From Phycisphaeraceae bacterium (GTDB lineage Bacteria; Planctomycetota; Phycisphaerae; Phycisphaerales; UBA1924), in NCBI GenBank assembly GCA_019636655.1, contig JAHBXB010000004.1, positions 1 to 64,000 on the forward strand: a stretch of DNA of 64,000 nucleotides, in the 5' to 3' direction. The position numbers and the translations under genes were made by a program. Below are positions 54,563 to 63,042 of this stretch, piece by piece (position 1 is the first letter of the stretch; each line of letters opens with the position of its first letter). The notes beneath the pieces are model-generated. The model had not been told where the DNA came from. It searched no databases and saw nothing but the letters and a program-made list of their open reading frames with translations.

Positions 54563-55291
54563 TTAGCGGGACGGGCCGTGCGCCTCGGGGCCCTGCAGGT
54601 CCGGGTCATCGGCGTCGTCGGGCAGGATGTCTCTGCTGACCCGATACGCACCGGTCAGCCAGCGGTTGAGGTCGGCCATGCGGGCGCGTTCGTCGGCGAA
54701 GGGGAATGTCGGGCTGTCAGGGGGGACGGGGCGGCCGGTGATGGAGCAGCGGACCCAGCCGGCGGGGAGCGGCGCGCCCGGCGGCAGGAGCGCCGCGAAC
54801 CCGGGGCGGGCGGACCAGGAGTCGGGGAGATCGAGTTTGATCAGGCGCGAGGTCTCGCCGGTCGGGGTGAGGTGGATGTCGGCGCGGGACTGGCCCGCGG
54901 GGAGGGCGGGCTCGATGCGCTTGGCCCACTCGATGACGACGACGCCGGAGCCGTCGGTGACGCGGTCCCAGCCGAGGGAATCCAGTTCATCGGCGCCGGC
55001 GAGGCGATAGGCGTCGACGTGGAACAGGGAGGGGCCGGCGGTGGGTTGGGTAGGGGGGGAGGGGGGATGGGGGGGGTCGGGCCGGTACTCGTGGACGATG
55101 ACGAAGGTGGGGCTGGAGACGATGGACTCGGCGATCCCCATGCCGCGGGCGATGCCGCGGACCAGGCGGGTCTTGCCGGCGCCCAGTTCGGCGTGGAGCC
55201 CGACGATGTCGCCGGGACGGAGGATGCGCGCGAGGGCGGCGCCAAGGGCGATGGTGTCGTCTTCGGAGTTGGAGGTGTGGGTGATGACCAT
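54563..55291 (-). CDS. tsaE: tRNA threonylcarbamoyladenosine biosynthesis ATPase TsaE with degenerate YacG-like C-terminal extension
   Basis: The ATPase that supports TsaB/TsaD in making t6A37 of tRNA. 242 residues from ATG 55291. Walker A is HAELGAGKTRLVRGI (residues 33-47), followed by SSPTFVIVHEY and LFHVDAYRL, which are diagnostic. A Pro-rich loop is inserted at about 70-85. The core ends near residue 155. Residues 180-220 (VRCSITGRPVPPDSPTFPF, ADERARMADLNRWLTGAYRV) match the small zinc protein YacG (FPFCSERCRMIDLGRWL-type), except that three of the four zinc Cys are lost. Such a fusion is not a standard TsaE feature. thiL lies 25 bp upstream on the same strand. Confidence 0.92.
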   Translation of the reverse strand: MVITHTSNSEDDTIALGAALARILRPGDIVGLHAELGAGKTRLVRGIARGMGIAESIVSSPTFVIVHEYRPDPPHPPSPPTQPTAGPSLFHVDAYRLAGADELDSLGWDRVTDGSGVVVIEWAKRIEPALPAGQSRADIHLTPTGETSRLIKLDLPDSWSARPGFAALLPPGAPLPAGWVRCSITGRPVPPDSPTFPFADERARMADLNRWLTGAYRVSRDILPDDADDPDLQGPEAHGPSR

Positions 55292-55316
55292 GGGGAGGTG
55301 GACGGGGGTGTGGACT

Positions 55317-56228
55317 CTAGTGGTCCGCGTGGTCGTAGCCGAGGGTGGAGATGTCGATCGGCGGGGTGCCCGGTTCGAGGGCGACGCAGCCGTGGCCGGG
55401 GGTGACGCGGCCGATGCGGGTGACGGGCGTGCCCGCGAGGCGATCCGGGACCGGGGCACCGGGGGCGGCGGCGAAGAGGAGTTCGTAGTCCTCGCCATCG
55501 GAGGCGGCGCGGCGCCAGTCGGCGAGGCCGTCGGACCGGGGGATGGCGGGGGCGTCGATCTCGATGCGGGTGCCGGAGGCGAGGGCCATGCGGCCGGCGT
55601 CGCGCCCGAGGCCGTCGGAGAGGTCCATCATGGCGTGGAGCGAGTCGCCGAGGGCCGCGAGGAGGTCGGCGACTTCGCGGAGGCGGGGCTCGAAGGAGAG
55701 GTGGCGGCCGGAGGCGAGGGCGTTGCCGAGTTTTCCGGTGACGTAGAGGTCGTCGCCGGGGCGGGCGCCGGAGCGGAGGATGGGGCGAGCGATGGGCTGG
55801 CCGACGATGGTGACGGTGAGGGAGAGGCGGGGCGCGGGGTGGTCCGCGCCCCACATCGCGATGTCGCCGCCGACCAGGGGGCAGCCGAAGTGGCGGGCCC
55901 AGCGGGCCATGGCGTCGAAGAGGGCGTCGGCGTGGGGGTGGGCGTGGGGGAGCAGGGCCGCCGCGAGACCCCATCGCGGCGAGCCGGCCATCGCGGCGAT
56001 GTCGCTGACGGTGCGGGCGATCGCCTTGCGGGCGATGAGGTCGATCGGGGTGTCCGGGGCGAAGTGGCGGGACTCGACGAGTTGGTCGACCTTCAGGAGG
56101 AGGGGGTCGCCGGAGTGGGAGCGGACGACAGCGCAGTCGTCGCCCGGGCCGACGATGATGTCGGGATCGAGGGCGGCGAGAGAGCCGGAGCGGCCGTAGA
56201 TGTGGGCGAGGAGGTCGGACTCGCGCAT
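55317..56228 (-). CDS. thiL: thiamine-monophosphate kinase
   Basis: Phosphorylates thiamine monophosphate to thiamine diphosphate. 303 residues from ATG 56228 (MRESDLLAHIYG). PurM/ThiL-type ATP fold with IIVGPGDDCAVVR (nucleotide/Mg Asp pair), KVDQLVESRHF, KAIARTVSDIAAMAGSPRW, MDLSDGLGRDAGRMA and SDGEDYELLFAA, in the correct order. Normal family length. It overlaps the end of the HAF-protein reading frame by 136 nt in another frame. TACCCT lies 7 nt before the ATG, giving a possible leaderless promoter inside the upstream gene's 3' end. tsaE follows after 25 bp. Confidence 0.93.
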   Translation of the reverse strand: MRESDLLAHIYGRSGSLAALDPDIIVGPGDDCAVVRSHSGDPLLLKVDQLVESRHFAPDTPIDLIARKAIARTVSDIAAMAGSPRWGLAAALLPHAHPHADALFDAMARWARHFGCPLVGGDIAMWGADHPAPRLSLTVTIVGQPIARPILRSGARPGDDLYVTGKLGNALASGRHLSFEPRLREVADLLAALGDSLHAMMDLSDGLGRDAGRMALASGTRIEIDAPAIPRSDGLADWRRAASDGEDYELLFAAAPGAPVPDRLAGTPVTRIGRVTPGHGCVALEPGTPPIDISTLGYDHADH

Positions 56229-57400
56229 ATGGGGAAGGGTAGTGGGGGACTCGATGGGCCATTCGAACTCGTCACGCTCGCCTTGCCGGCGCGAGAGCGA
56301 CGGGGTGAGAACATCAACGCGGCGGTGAGCCACATCGTGTTTGGAGTGGGGATGGACACCACATATCCCAAGGGCTCGCTTCCACCGAGGCGTCCCCACC
56401 CGGCGAAGGTGGTGCCGTCGGCGGAGACGGCCTGGGCGGTGTCGAAGAGCCAGCCCGAGGGGAACGAGACGCCGTTGGCGGTGAGGTAGGTGGACAGCAG
56501 TTCGGTGCCGCGCTCCGGCGTCCAAACGAATGCAACCTCGCCGGCGCCGACAACTGCCGCACCCGCGACCACGGTTCCCAGGTCGTTGAGTGCGTACGGC
56601 GCGATGGAGTTCCACCCGTTGCGCGGCAGGGCTGAAACTTCCCCATCCACCCAAATTGCGAGTTCCGATCCGGATTTTCCAACGATGATCGAGCCATCAT
56701 TGTTGACCGCCGAGGCCTGCGAGTGGCGCCCCACGGTGCCCGGCAACTGGGGCAGGACTGTCACCCCCTGGTCCGCGGTCCACATCAGGGCATCAGAGTT
56801 GAACCCCGAGAAGCCGACGATGGTGCTGCCGTCGCGGCTGATGCCGGTGGCCTCGCTGTAGCCGTCGCCGGGGCTGGTGAAGCCGAGGTTCTGCATCCCG
56901 GTTTCCTGGGTCCAGCGGAAGGCGGCGCCGATTTGCTGGGCGATTCCCACGGTGCTCTTGCCCACCACGATTGATCCATCACCGCTTACGCCAGCGGCTT
57001 GGGATGCGGTGGCGCCGGGGAGCATGCCGAGTGGCTGGAAGGTCCCCGGACCGCTCCACCGGTAGGCCTGCGCCCCGCTTACCAATCCAGCCTGACCCAC
57101 CACGGTTGTGCCACTGCCGGAGATCGCATACGCAAGGGTGCCGGGCGGCAGGCCTGATTCGAGTCCGAAATCGTTGCGTCCATCCGCAGCCGTCCACGTA
57201 AAGCCCGGCGTCAACTGTGTGCTCACTGAGAACCCAGTAGCGGTGCGTCCGTCCGCGGACAGCCCGTACACGCGGGACGAGGTTGTCCCCGGCGCGGTGC
57301 CGACGAGGTTGAACGAGGGCGTCTGCCCGAGAACACTGAGTGTGCCCAGCGAGCCGACGGCCAGCCCCACCGTGAGAGGAAGGAGGGTCCGGGTGTGCAT
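56093..57400 (-). CDS. secreted HAF-repeat protein with PEP-CTERM-like tail that reads on into thiL
   Basis: 435 residues. Signal peptide TLLPLTVGLAVGSLGTLSVL, then about six HAF-family extracellular repeats with the core 'A.G(I/V)S.DG..VVG.S' (AYAISGSGTTVVGQA, AAGVSGDGSIVVGKS, ATGISRDGSTIVGFS, ASAVNNDGSIIVGKS). Near residue 345-370 comes VVSIPTPNTMWLTAALMF followed by SPRRSR, which resembles a PEP-CTERM sorting signal (P-x-P, short hydrophobic helix, Arg cluster) and would normally end the protein. Instead the frame stays open for about 65 further Ser/Pro-rich residues antisense to nothing but overlapping the first 136 nt of thiL. A lost stop codon or a sequencing frameshift is likely. TAGAGT lies 9 nt before the ATG. 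Confidence 0.75.
   Translation of the reverse strand: MHTRTLLPLTVGLAVGSLGTLSVLGQTPSFNLVGTAPGTTSSRVYGLSADGRTATGFSVSTQLTPGFTWTAADGRNDFGLESGLPPGTLAYAISGSGTTVVGQAGLVSGAQAYRWSGPGTFQPLGMLPGATASQAAGVSGDGSIVVGKSTVGIAQQIGAAFRWTQETGMQNLGFTSPGDGYSEATGISRDGSTIVGFSGFNSDALMWTADQGVTVLPQLPGTVGRHSQASAVNNDGSIIVGKSGSELAIWVDGEVSALPRNGWNSIAPYALNDLGTVVAGAAVVGAGEVAFVWTPERGTELLSTYLTANGVSFPSGWLFDTAQAVSADGTTFAGWGRLGGSEPLGYVVSIPTPNTMWLTAALMFSPRRSRAGKASVTSSNGPSSPPLPFPICASPTSSPTSTAAPALSPPSIPTSSSARATTALSSAPTPATPSS
56236..56241 (-). promoter_or_regulatory. -10-like hexamer TACCCT before thiL
   Basis: TACCCT and a 7-nt gap precede the thiL ATG on the minus strand; no Shine-Dalgarno is present. Confidence 0.3.
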
Positions 57401-57409
57401 ATGGCCTCA

Positions 57410-57415
57410 ACTCTA
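57410..57415 (-). promoter_or_regulatory. -10-like hexamer TAGAGT before the HAF-repeat gene
   Basis: On the minus strand TAGAGT ends 9 nt before the ATG at 57400; the gap contains GAGG, too close to the ATG for a strong ribosome site. Confidence 0.3.
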
Positions 57416-57510
57416 CCACACAACGAACAAACGCCAATACGGATGTGCGATTATGGATAGATGAGAGATACCGGTATCACTCCATCTCCGGTGGTCCGGT
57501 CGCCGGACTG

Positions 57511-58902
57511 CTAGGGCTTGGGGGGCGGTGCGGGGATGAAGACGCCCTCGCCGGGGCCGGGGGTGCCGACGGTGACGGAGCGGACGCGGATGACGCCGTC
57601 GCCGCCGGAGTCTTCCATCTCGAACTCGGTGGTCTCGGCGACGATCTCGTCGCCCTCGTCGGTGGTGAAGGCGATGACGTCGGTGTTGTGGCCGAACGCT
57701 GGGTCGGCGGGGAGGGCGTTGAGTTGGTCGGGGGTGAGGATGGAGGCGAGTTCGGTGTCGTACCTGGAGTCGAGGTCCTTGCGTGCGGTGCGGGCGGTGG
57801 CGAGTTCGCCGTCGTCGGCGCCGCCCATGGGGCGGATCATGAAGGGGAGGCCGAGGGCCTTGCCGTCGGTCTCGGCCTGTTCCTGGGCGGAGGCCCAGCG
57901 GTCGTTGAGGGGTCGGGCGGCGGACTGGTACTTGTCCTTGAGGGCGGCGAGGCGTTCGCGCTGCTGGGGGGTGAGGTCGCGGAGTTTCTCCGCCGCGGCG
58001 AGCTTGCGGGTGACGGGGGAGCGGCCGTAGATCTGGCGGAAGGCGCGGGCCTTGAAGAGCTCGTCGAGTTTGGCCTTGTTCTCGTCGGAGAGTTGGCTGG
58101 CGAGGAGGCGGGCGTAGCGCTGGTTGACCTCGCGGGTCTTGACGCCCTGCTCGCGTTCGCGGGTCATCTGGGCCTGGGCCTTCTCGGGGTCCATGCGCAT
58201 GACGGGGGCGTCGTCCTTGGCGTCGCGTTCGCGCTCCTGGAGGACGCGGTCCATGGCGAGTTCGTACTCGTCGAGGGTGCCTTTGACGGCGGCGAGTTCG
58301 TCGGGGGGGAGTTTCAGGGAATCGATCAGGGAGACGAGGTCGACGGCGGCGCCGCTGACGAGGCTGAAGCGCAGGAACTGGTCGCGGCGGCGGACGCGCT
58401 CGAAGGCGGGCCATCGCTCGGCCTGCTCGGGGGTGAGGAGGGACTGGATGTCGGTGAGGAGGGTCTTCTCGCTGGCGGCGGTGCGCTCGGCGTTCTTGGC
58501 GACGAGGGCTGGGATCTTGTCGTTGATGGCGGAGAGGTCGCCCTTGCCGAGGCCGGCCTCGAGGGGGGCCATCTGGTCGCGCATCTCGCGGGAGGCGGCG
58601 CGGATTTCCTGGGAGTAGACATCGAAGAGGGCGTTGGCGGCTTCGGCCTGGTTCTGGTCGAGGCCGAGGGGCTTGATGGCGCGTTCGAAACTGGCGCGGG
58701 AGATGCCGCCGCCGGCACCGCGTGCGCCGCCGCCGCCGATGCGGATCGCGACCTGGGCGTCGGCGGCGGGGGTGAGGGCGAGCGGGGCGAGGCCCGCGGC
58801 GGCGATGAGGGCCGCCGCGGCGGCGCGGCCGAGGCGGGCGAGTGGCGAGGCGGGGGAGGGGCGGGGAGAACGGAGCGGGTGGGCGGGCTGGGTGGTGGGC
58901 AC
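57511..58902 (-). CDS. secreted Spy/CpxP-like protein with LTXXQ motifs, function unknown
   Basis: 463 residues from GTG 58902, chosen because AAGGAG lies 6 nt upstream; an ATG at 58944 is in frame. Signal peptide AAAAALIAAAGLAPLALTPA with cleavage after ADA, a Gly/Arg-rich patch, then a mainly helical body. Repeated LTPEQ/LTPQQ motifs (SLLTPEQAERWPAFE, DLTPQQRERLAALK, SILTPDQLNALP) are the hallmark of the periplasmic chaperone-like LTXXQ (Spy/CpxP) group. The C-terminus is acidic then Pro-rich. It is much longer than Spy, and such long forms are common in planctomycetes. A role in envelope protein quality control is inferred only from the motif. Confidence 0.75.
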   Translation of the reverse strand: MPTTQPAHPLRSPRPSPASPLARLGRAAAAALIAAAGLAPLALTPAADAQVAIRIGGGGARGAGGGISRASFERAIKPLGLDQNQAEAANALFDVYSQEIRAASREMRDQMAPLEAGLGKGDLSAINDKIPALVAKNAERTAASEKTLLTDIQSLLTPEQAERWPAFERVRRRDQFLRFSLVSGAAVDLVSLIDSLKLPPDELAAVKGTLDEYELAMDRVLQERERDAKDDAPVMRMDPEKAQAQMTREREQGVKTREVNQRYARLLASQLSDENKAKLDELFKARAFRQIYGRSPVTRKLAAAEKLRDLTPQQRERLAALKDKYQSAARPLNDRWASAQEQAETDGKALGLPFMIRPMGGADDGELATARTARKDLDSRYDTELASILTPDQLNALPADPAFGHNTDVIAFTTDEGDEIVAETTEFEMEDSGGDGVIRVRSVTVGTPGPGEGVFIPAPPPKP

Positions 58903-58936
58903 GGTGGGCTCCTTGTCCGGCGCGAGGGCCGGCGTG

Positions 58937-59200
58937 TTACCCATGGATGCGCCGGGGAGAGGGGTCCGTCGGGAAGCGGGAGGGAAAGTGGGGGGCGGCG
59001 GGGAGGGCGGGCGCCGGGAGGAAGCGGAGGAGCGCGATCGCCGCGAGGCGGGCCTGGGTGATGAGGGCCGGCGGGATCGGGGCGCCGTCGGGGGAGAGGA
59101 GGGGGCGGTCGAGGGCGGAGGCGATGCGGAGGAGGGTGTTGATCGCGGTGGCGCGGGGGTTGTCGGAGGGGTCGTGGGTGGAGTCGTGGGAGGGGGTCAT
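58937..59200 (-). CDS. small hypothetical protein
   Basis: 87 residues: MTPSHDSTHDPSDNPRATAI, then a helical NTLLRIASALDRPLLS and ITQARLAAIALLRFLPA. No recognised domain. It is supported by AAGGA 7 nt before the ATG and by same-strand placement 34 bp before the LTXXQ gene; codon-position bias is weakly favourable. It may be a small regulatory or structural protein of the same transcript, or a chance frame. Confidence 0.45.
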   Translation of the reverse strand: MTPSHDSTHDPSDNPRATAINTLLRIASALDRPLLSPDGAPIPPALITQARLAAIALLRFLPAPALPAAPHFPSRFPTDPSPRRIHG

Positions 59201-59263
59201 GGGTTAGTCCTTGGTGGAAGGGGATGTTGATGGGGGAGAGGATGGGGTGAATGAGGGGGGAGA

Positions 59264-60664
59264 TCAAGGGGTGTGTGGGGGAGTGTCGCGAAATGGCGCA
59301 CAGGGCGCGGTCGTGCGCTGCTTGTGCGCACGGATTGGGCGCTCGATGGATGCCGGAATCGGCTTGCAGGGTTGTCCGCATTCGGGGCAGGGGGCGGGTG
59401 GGGGAGTGGCGCGGAGGTCGTAGCCGCAGAGGGTGCAGCGGCCGCGGCGTCGGCGGAGGGAGCGGCGGGCGAGGAGCGAGAGTTCGAGGAGGCCGATGGC
59501 GGCGGCGGCGAAGATGAGGGCGTTGGCGAGGAGTTGGGGCCAGCGCGGGGAGCAGGCGATCCAGCGGCGGTTGATGCGATCCCAGGCGGTGTGTCCGGGC
59601 CGTTCGAGAACGCCGGATTTGATCGGTGCGCGGCCGGTGTACCAGACAACCTCCCATGCCGCGAAGGAGCGGAAGGGCCATCCGGTTGTCAGGACCGCCC
59701 ATTCCCCATCGTTGAGACCTGGCTGACGCGGGGTCTTTGAACGAGAGTTGTCGTGGGCGTTGTTGGTGACGACGTTGCGGCACATCTCTTCGACCGGGTC
59801 ATCATCCCAGCATGGTCCGTTGAAGATGGAATAGCACCAGGAGTGCGAGTGCTCGTTGGCGGCGGGAAACGTGGGAACTCTTTCTGGGCCGGGCAGCATG
59901 CCAGGGGCCGCGAGCGCGACGGCGAGGGACAGCCCGATGCCCGCGATGGCGGCGAGGATCCGGGATCGGCGGCGCTGTGCGAGGGTTGGCGCTCGGGGCG
60001 GGCGGTCGGCGTCGAGTCGTGCGCGATCGGTGTTGCCGCATTCGGGGCAGGGGGCCGCGGCCGGGGTGGCGCGGAGGTCGTAGCCGCAATGGGCGCAGCG
60101 GCCGCGGTGCCGGCGGTGGACCCGGCGGACGAAGCGAACAAGTTCGAGCAGGCCGAGGAGGGTGGCGGCGAAGGCGAGAGCGTTGGCGATGAGCTGGGGC
60201 CAGCGCGGGTTGCAGGCGATCCAACTGCGATGGGGCGGAACGAAGGAGCCGGCCGGCGTGGACTTCGGCAACTCGATTACGCCCGAGCGAGTGGATGGGT
60301 GGGACTGGTAGGACTCCCACGCGAACAACGACCGGAGCGGCCAGCCGGTTTCGAGGGCATCAAACCCGTGGTGTGCGCCCATCCAGCCGCGGAGGAACTG
60401 CGACGCTTGGTGGGGCCCTTGCCCGAACGGGGCACCGCGGAGTCGTTCAAGTGCCTGGTCCGGGGACTCCCTGTCGGGGGTGGTCACGCCGCGGTACTCG
60501 GTGAAGAACCAGGACTCGGTGCGCCTGTAGTGGCCTGAGATGAAGGAGGAGGTCTCTGGTGCCGGGATCGTGCTCGGGGCTGCGAGCGCGATGAGGAGGG
60601 AGAGCAAGACCCCCGCGAGGACGGCAAGGATTCGTGGCAGCGAGTTGCGGCGGGCGTGGCTCAT
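59264..60664 (-). CDS. duplicated membrane protein with two zinc-ribbon modules (family members 2 and 3 fused)
   Basis: 466 residues from ATG 60664 ([20 protein letters not shown]); a GTG upstream is in frame. The protein is an internal duplication. Each half has an N-terminal helix ([40 protein letters not shown]), an extracytoplasmic domain with [12 protein letters not shown] or [12 protein letters not shown], a [20 protein letters not shown] or [20 protein letters not shown] block leading to a second helix, and a zinc ribbon ([40 protein letters not shown], each then PECG). No stop separates the halves. The 5' end is divergent from the serine dehydratase gene. Function unknown. Confidence 0.78.
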   Translation of the reverse strand: MSHARRNSLPRILAVLAGVLLSLLIALAAPSTIPAPETSSFISGHYRRTESWFFTEYRGVTTPDRESPDQALERLRGAPFGQGPHQASQFLRGWMGAHHGFDALETGWPLRSLFAWESYQSHPSTRSGVIELPKSTPAGSFVPPHRSWIACNPRWPQLIANALAFAATLLGLLELVRFVRRVHRRHRGRCAHCGYDLRATPAAAPCPECGNTDRARLDADRPPRAPTLAQRRRSRILAAIAGIGLSLAVALAAPGMLPGPERVPTFPAANEHSHSWCYSIFNGPCWDDDPVEEMCRNVVTNNAHDNSRSKTPRQPGLNDGEWAVLTTGWPFRSFAAWEVVWYTGRAPIKSGVLERPGHTAWDRINRRWIACSPRWPQLLANALIFAAAAIGLLELSLLARRSLRRRRGRCTLCGYDLRATPPPAPCPECGQPCKPIPASIERPIRAHKQRTTAPCAPFRDTPPHTP

Positions 60665-60792
60665 GCGGGGCGATCCGAGCCGGGGCTGCTGGCTCCGCGC
60701 TGGGCTGTGGCGCACGGGCAGGAGAGGATACCGCGCGGGAGCGGGGATGCCGCGTTCGGCGCGGGGTGGCCGGCGTGCCAAGGATGGGAGCG

Positions 60793-62229
60793 ATGGAATC
60801 GATCAGCGTGTTTGACATCTTCAAGATCGGCGTGGGGCCGAGCAGTTCGCACACGATGGGGCCGTGGCGGGCGGCGGAGCGGTTTGTGGCGTGGTGCCGC
60901 GAGATCGGGGTGCTTGGGCAGGTGGTGCGGGTGGAGTGCGACCTGTACGGGTCGCTGGCGAAGACGGGGAAGGGGCACGGGACGGATGTGGCGGTGATGC
61001 TGGGGTTGTCGGGGGAGGATCCGGTGACGTGCGAGACGGGGCTGATCGACGCGAAGGTGGAGGCGATCCGGCAGGCGGGGCGGATCCGGCTGGGGGGCGT
61101 GCGGGGCGTGGAGTTCGAGTTCGCGCGGGACCTGCGGTTTCACCTCGAAGAATCGCTGGCGTTCCACCCCAACGGGATGTCGCTGCGGGCGGTGCTCGAC
61201 GATGGGATGGCGGTGCTGCGGACGTACTACTCGATCGGCGGCGGGTTTGTTGTGGAGGAGGGGCAGGAGCAGGTGACCGGGTCCGCGGCGGTGGTGTTGC
61301 CGTGCCCGATCCAGCGCGGCGGGGATCTCGAGCGGTATAGCCGCGAGCGGGGGTGGAGCATTCCGCGGGTGGTGATGGAGAACGAGAAGGCGTGGCGGGG
61401 CGAGGAGGAGGTGCGCGGGGGGCTGCTGCGGATCTGGCGGGTGATGCAGGAGTGCGTGTACCGCGGGTGCCACAGCGAGGGGGTGCTGCCGGGGGGCTTG
61501 CAGGTGGTTCGGCGCGCGGCGGGGCTGAACCGGAAGTTGCTGTTCGGGCACGGGGCCGGGGTGCGGGAGTACGACGATCTGGACGGGTGGCTGGAGGTGA
61601 TGCGGCACACGGCGAAGGACTTCCAGCAGATCCTGCGGTGGGTGAGCACGTTCGCGCTGGCGGTGAACGAGGAGAACGCGGCGTTCGGGCGGGTGGTGAC
61701 GGCGCCGACGAACGGGGCGGCGGGGGTGATCCCGGCGGTGATGATGTACTACTGGTGCTTCTGCCGCGGGAGCGAGCGTGGGGTGGTGGATTTGATGCTG
61801 ACGGCGGGGGAGTTGGGGAGCATCTTCAAGAAGGGGGCGACGATCTCGGCGGCGATGGGGGGGTGCCAGGCGGAGATCGGGGTGAGCAGCGCGATGGCGG
61901 CGGGGGGGTTGGCGCAGGTGATGGGGGGGAGCGTGGGGCAGGTGCTGATGGCCGCGGAGATCGCGATGGAGCATCACCTGGGGATGACGTGCGACCCGAT
62001 CGGTGGGCTGGTGCAGATCCCGTGCATCGAGCGGAACACGATGGGGGCGATCAAGGCGATCACGGCGGCGCAGATTGCGCTGGAGAGCGACCCGAGCAAG
62101 GCGCGGGTGACGCTGGACGGGGTGATCCGGACGATGTGGGAGACGGCGAAGGACATGGGGAGCAAGTACAAGGAGACGTCGGAGGGAGGGCTGGCGGTGA
62201 ATGTGAGTGTGGGGTTGAGTGAGTGTTGA
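60793..62229 (+). CDS. sdaA: L-serine ammonia-lyase (iron-sulfur, single-chain)
   Basis: Deaminates L-serine to pyruvate with a [4Fe-4S] cluster. 478 residues from ATG 60793 ([20 protein letters not shown]); ATG 60784 is an alternative, with AAGG about 9 nt before the chosen start. The N-terminal beta domain has [20 protein letters not shown]; the alpha domain has [40 protein letters not shown] and [20 protein letters not shown] with the cluster cysteines. Codon usage is strongly G/C-ending. It is inserted between zinc-ribbon membrane-protein genes on the opposite strand, with no functional link evident. Confidence 0.95.
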   Translation: MESISVFDIFKIGVGPSSSHTMGPWRAAERFVAWCREIGVLGQVVRVECDLYGSLAKTGKGHGTDVAVMLGLSGEDPVTCETGLIDAKVEAIRQAGRIRLGGVRGVEFEFARDLRFHLEESLAFHPNGMSLRAVLDDGMAVLRTYYSIGGGFVVEEGQEQVTGSAAVVLPCPIQRGGDLERYSRERGWSIPRVVMENEKAWRGEEEVRGGLLRIWRVMQECVYRGCHSEGVLPGGLQVVRRAAGLNRKLLFGHGAGVREYDDLDGWLEVMRHTAKDFQQILRWVSTFALAVNEENAAFGRVVTAPTNGAAGVIPAVMMYYWCFCRGSERGVVDLMLTAGELGSIFKKGATISAAMGGCQAEIGVSSAMAAGGLAQVMGGSVGQVLMAAEIAMEHHLGMTCDPIGGLVQIPCIERNTMGAIKAITAAQIALESDPSKARVTLDGVIRTMWETAKDMGSKYKETSEGGLAVNVSVGLSEC

Positions 62230-62243
62230 GTGGGAGGGGGGCG

Positions 62244-63029
62244 CTACTTGGTTGGCGCGCCGCATTCGGGGCACGGGGCACCGGTCGGTGTGGCGCGGAG
62301 GTCGTAGGCGCAGTGTGGGCACTTGCCGCGGCGGCGGCGGAGGAAGCGGCGGAGAGGGCCGGGGATAAAGAGCAGGATTCCCCACAGCGACGCAAAGATG
62401 GCGGAATCGGCGATGAGCGCGGGCCAGATCGGGCGGAGGGGGAGGATGGTGTACGAGCCGGTGGCGCGGGCGTTGGGTGTGCCGCGGACGTGATAGCCGT
62501 GCTCGATGGCGGCGCCGATGGAGGCGTTGCCGCGGGCTTGGCTGAGGACGCGATACCAGAGGCAGGGGAAGGGGAAGCCAAAGGCGGCGTCTTCGCCGAG
62601 CGTGCCCGGCGGGGGGAGGGGGGGCGGCTGGGCGAATGTGCCCCAGGATGGAGGTGAGTCGAGCGCGGTGAAGCCGGGTCGCTCCGCGGCGAGCTGGGTG
62701 TGCGTGCGGCGGGCGTCGCTGACGAGTTGATCGGGGGTCTTGGATGGCGCCGGGCGTGCGCCGAGGAGGGCCATGGCGCGTTCGGCGGTGGAGCGTGGCG
62801 GCGGGGCGGCGCTGTCGGCGAGATCGCTCCACCAGATGTCCGCGGCGCCCAGGAGGTGGACCTCGCCGGTGGACCAGGCGCGACCGTCGAGGATGAAAGC
62901 GCGGGCGACGGTGCGAGGGTATTGCGGGAGAGGGCGGAGGCGGGCGAAGGCCAGGGCGATCGTGATGGTGGTGGCCGCGCCGAGGATCAAGGAAAGGGCG
63001 AGCAGGATGGCGCGGCGGCGGAGGGACAC
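62244..63029 (-). CDS. membrane protein with C-terminal zinc ribbon (family member 4)
   Basis: 261 residues from a GTG. N-terminal helix (AILLALSLILGAATTITIAL), an extracytoplasmic domain of about 150 residues with FGFPFPCLWYRVLS in the family's 'G-P-F/R-S' position, RPIWPALIADSAIFASLWGI leading to the second helix, and a C-terminal zinc ribbon RGKCPHCAYDLRATPTGAPC then PECG. Same architecture as the 59-64 kb relatives. It converges with serine dehydratase (14-bp gap) and lies 13 bp downstream of the next family member on the same strand. Confidence 0.75.
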   Translation of the reverse strand: MSLRRRAILLALSLILGAATTITIALAFARLRPLPQYPRTVARAFILDGRAWSTGEVHLLGAADIWWSDLADSAAPPPRSTAERAMALLGARPAPSKTPDQLVSDARRTHTQLAAERPGFTALDSPPSWGTFAQPPPLPPPGTLGEDAAFGFPFPCLWYRVLSQARGNASIGAAIEHGYHVRGTPNARATGSYTILPLRPIWPALIADSAIFASLWGILLFIPGPLRRFLRRRRGKCPHCAYDLRATPTGAPCPECGAPTK

Positions 63030-63042
63030 GGCGAGGTGGAGT

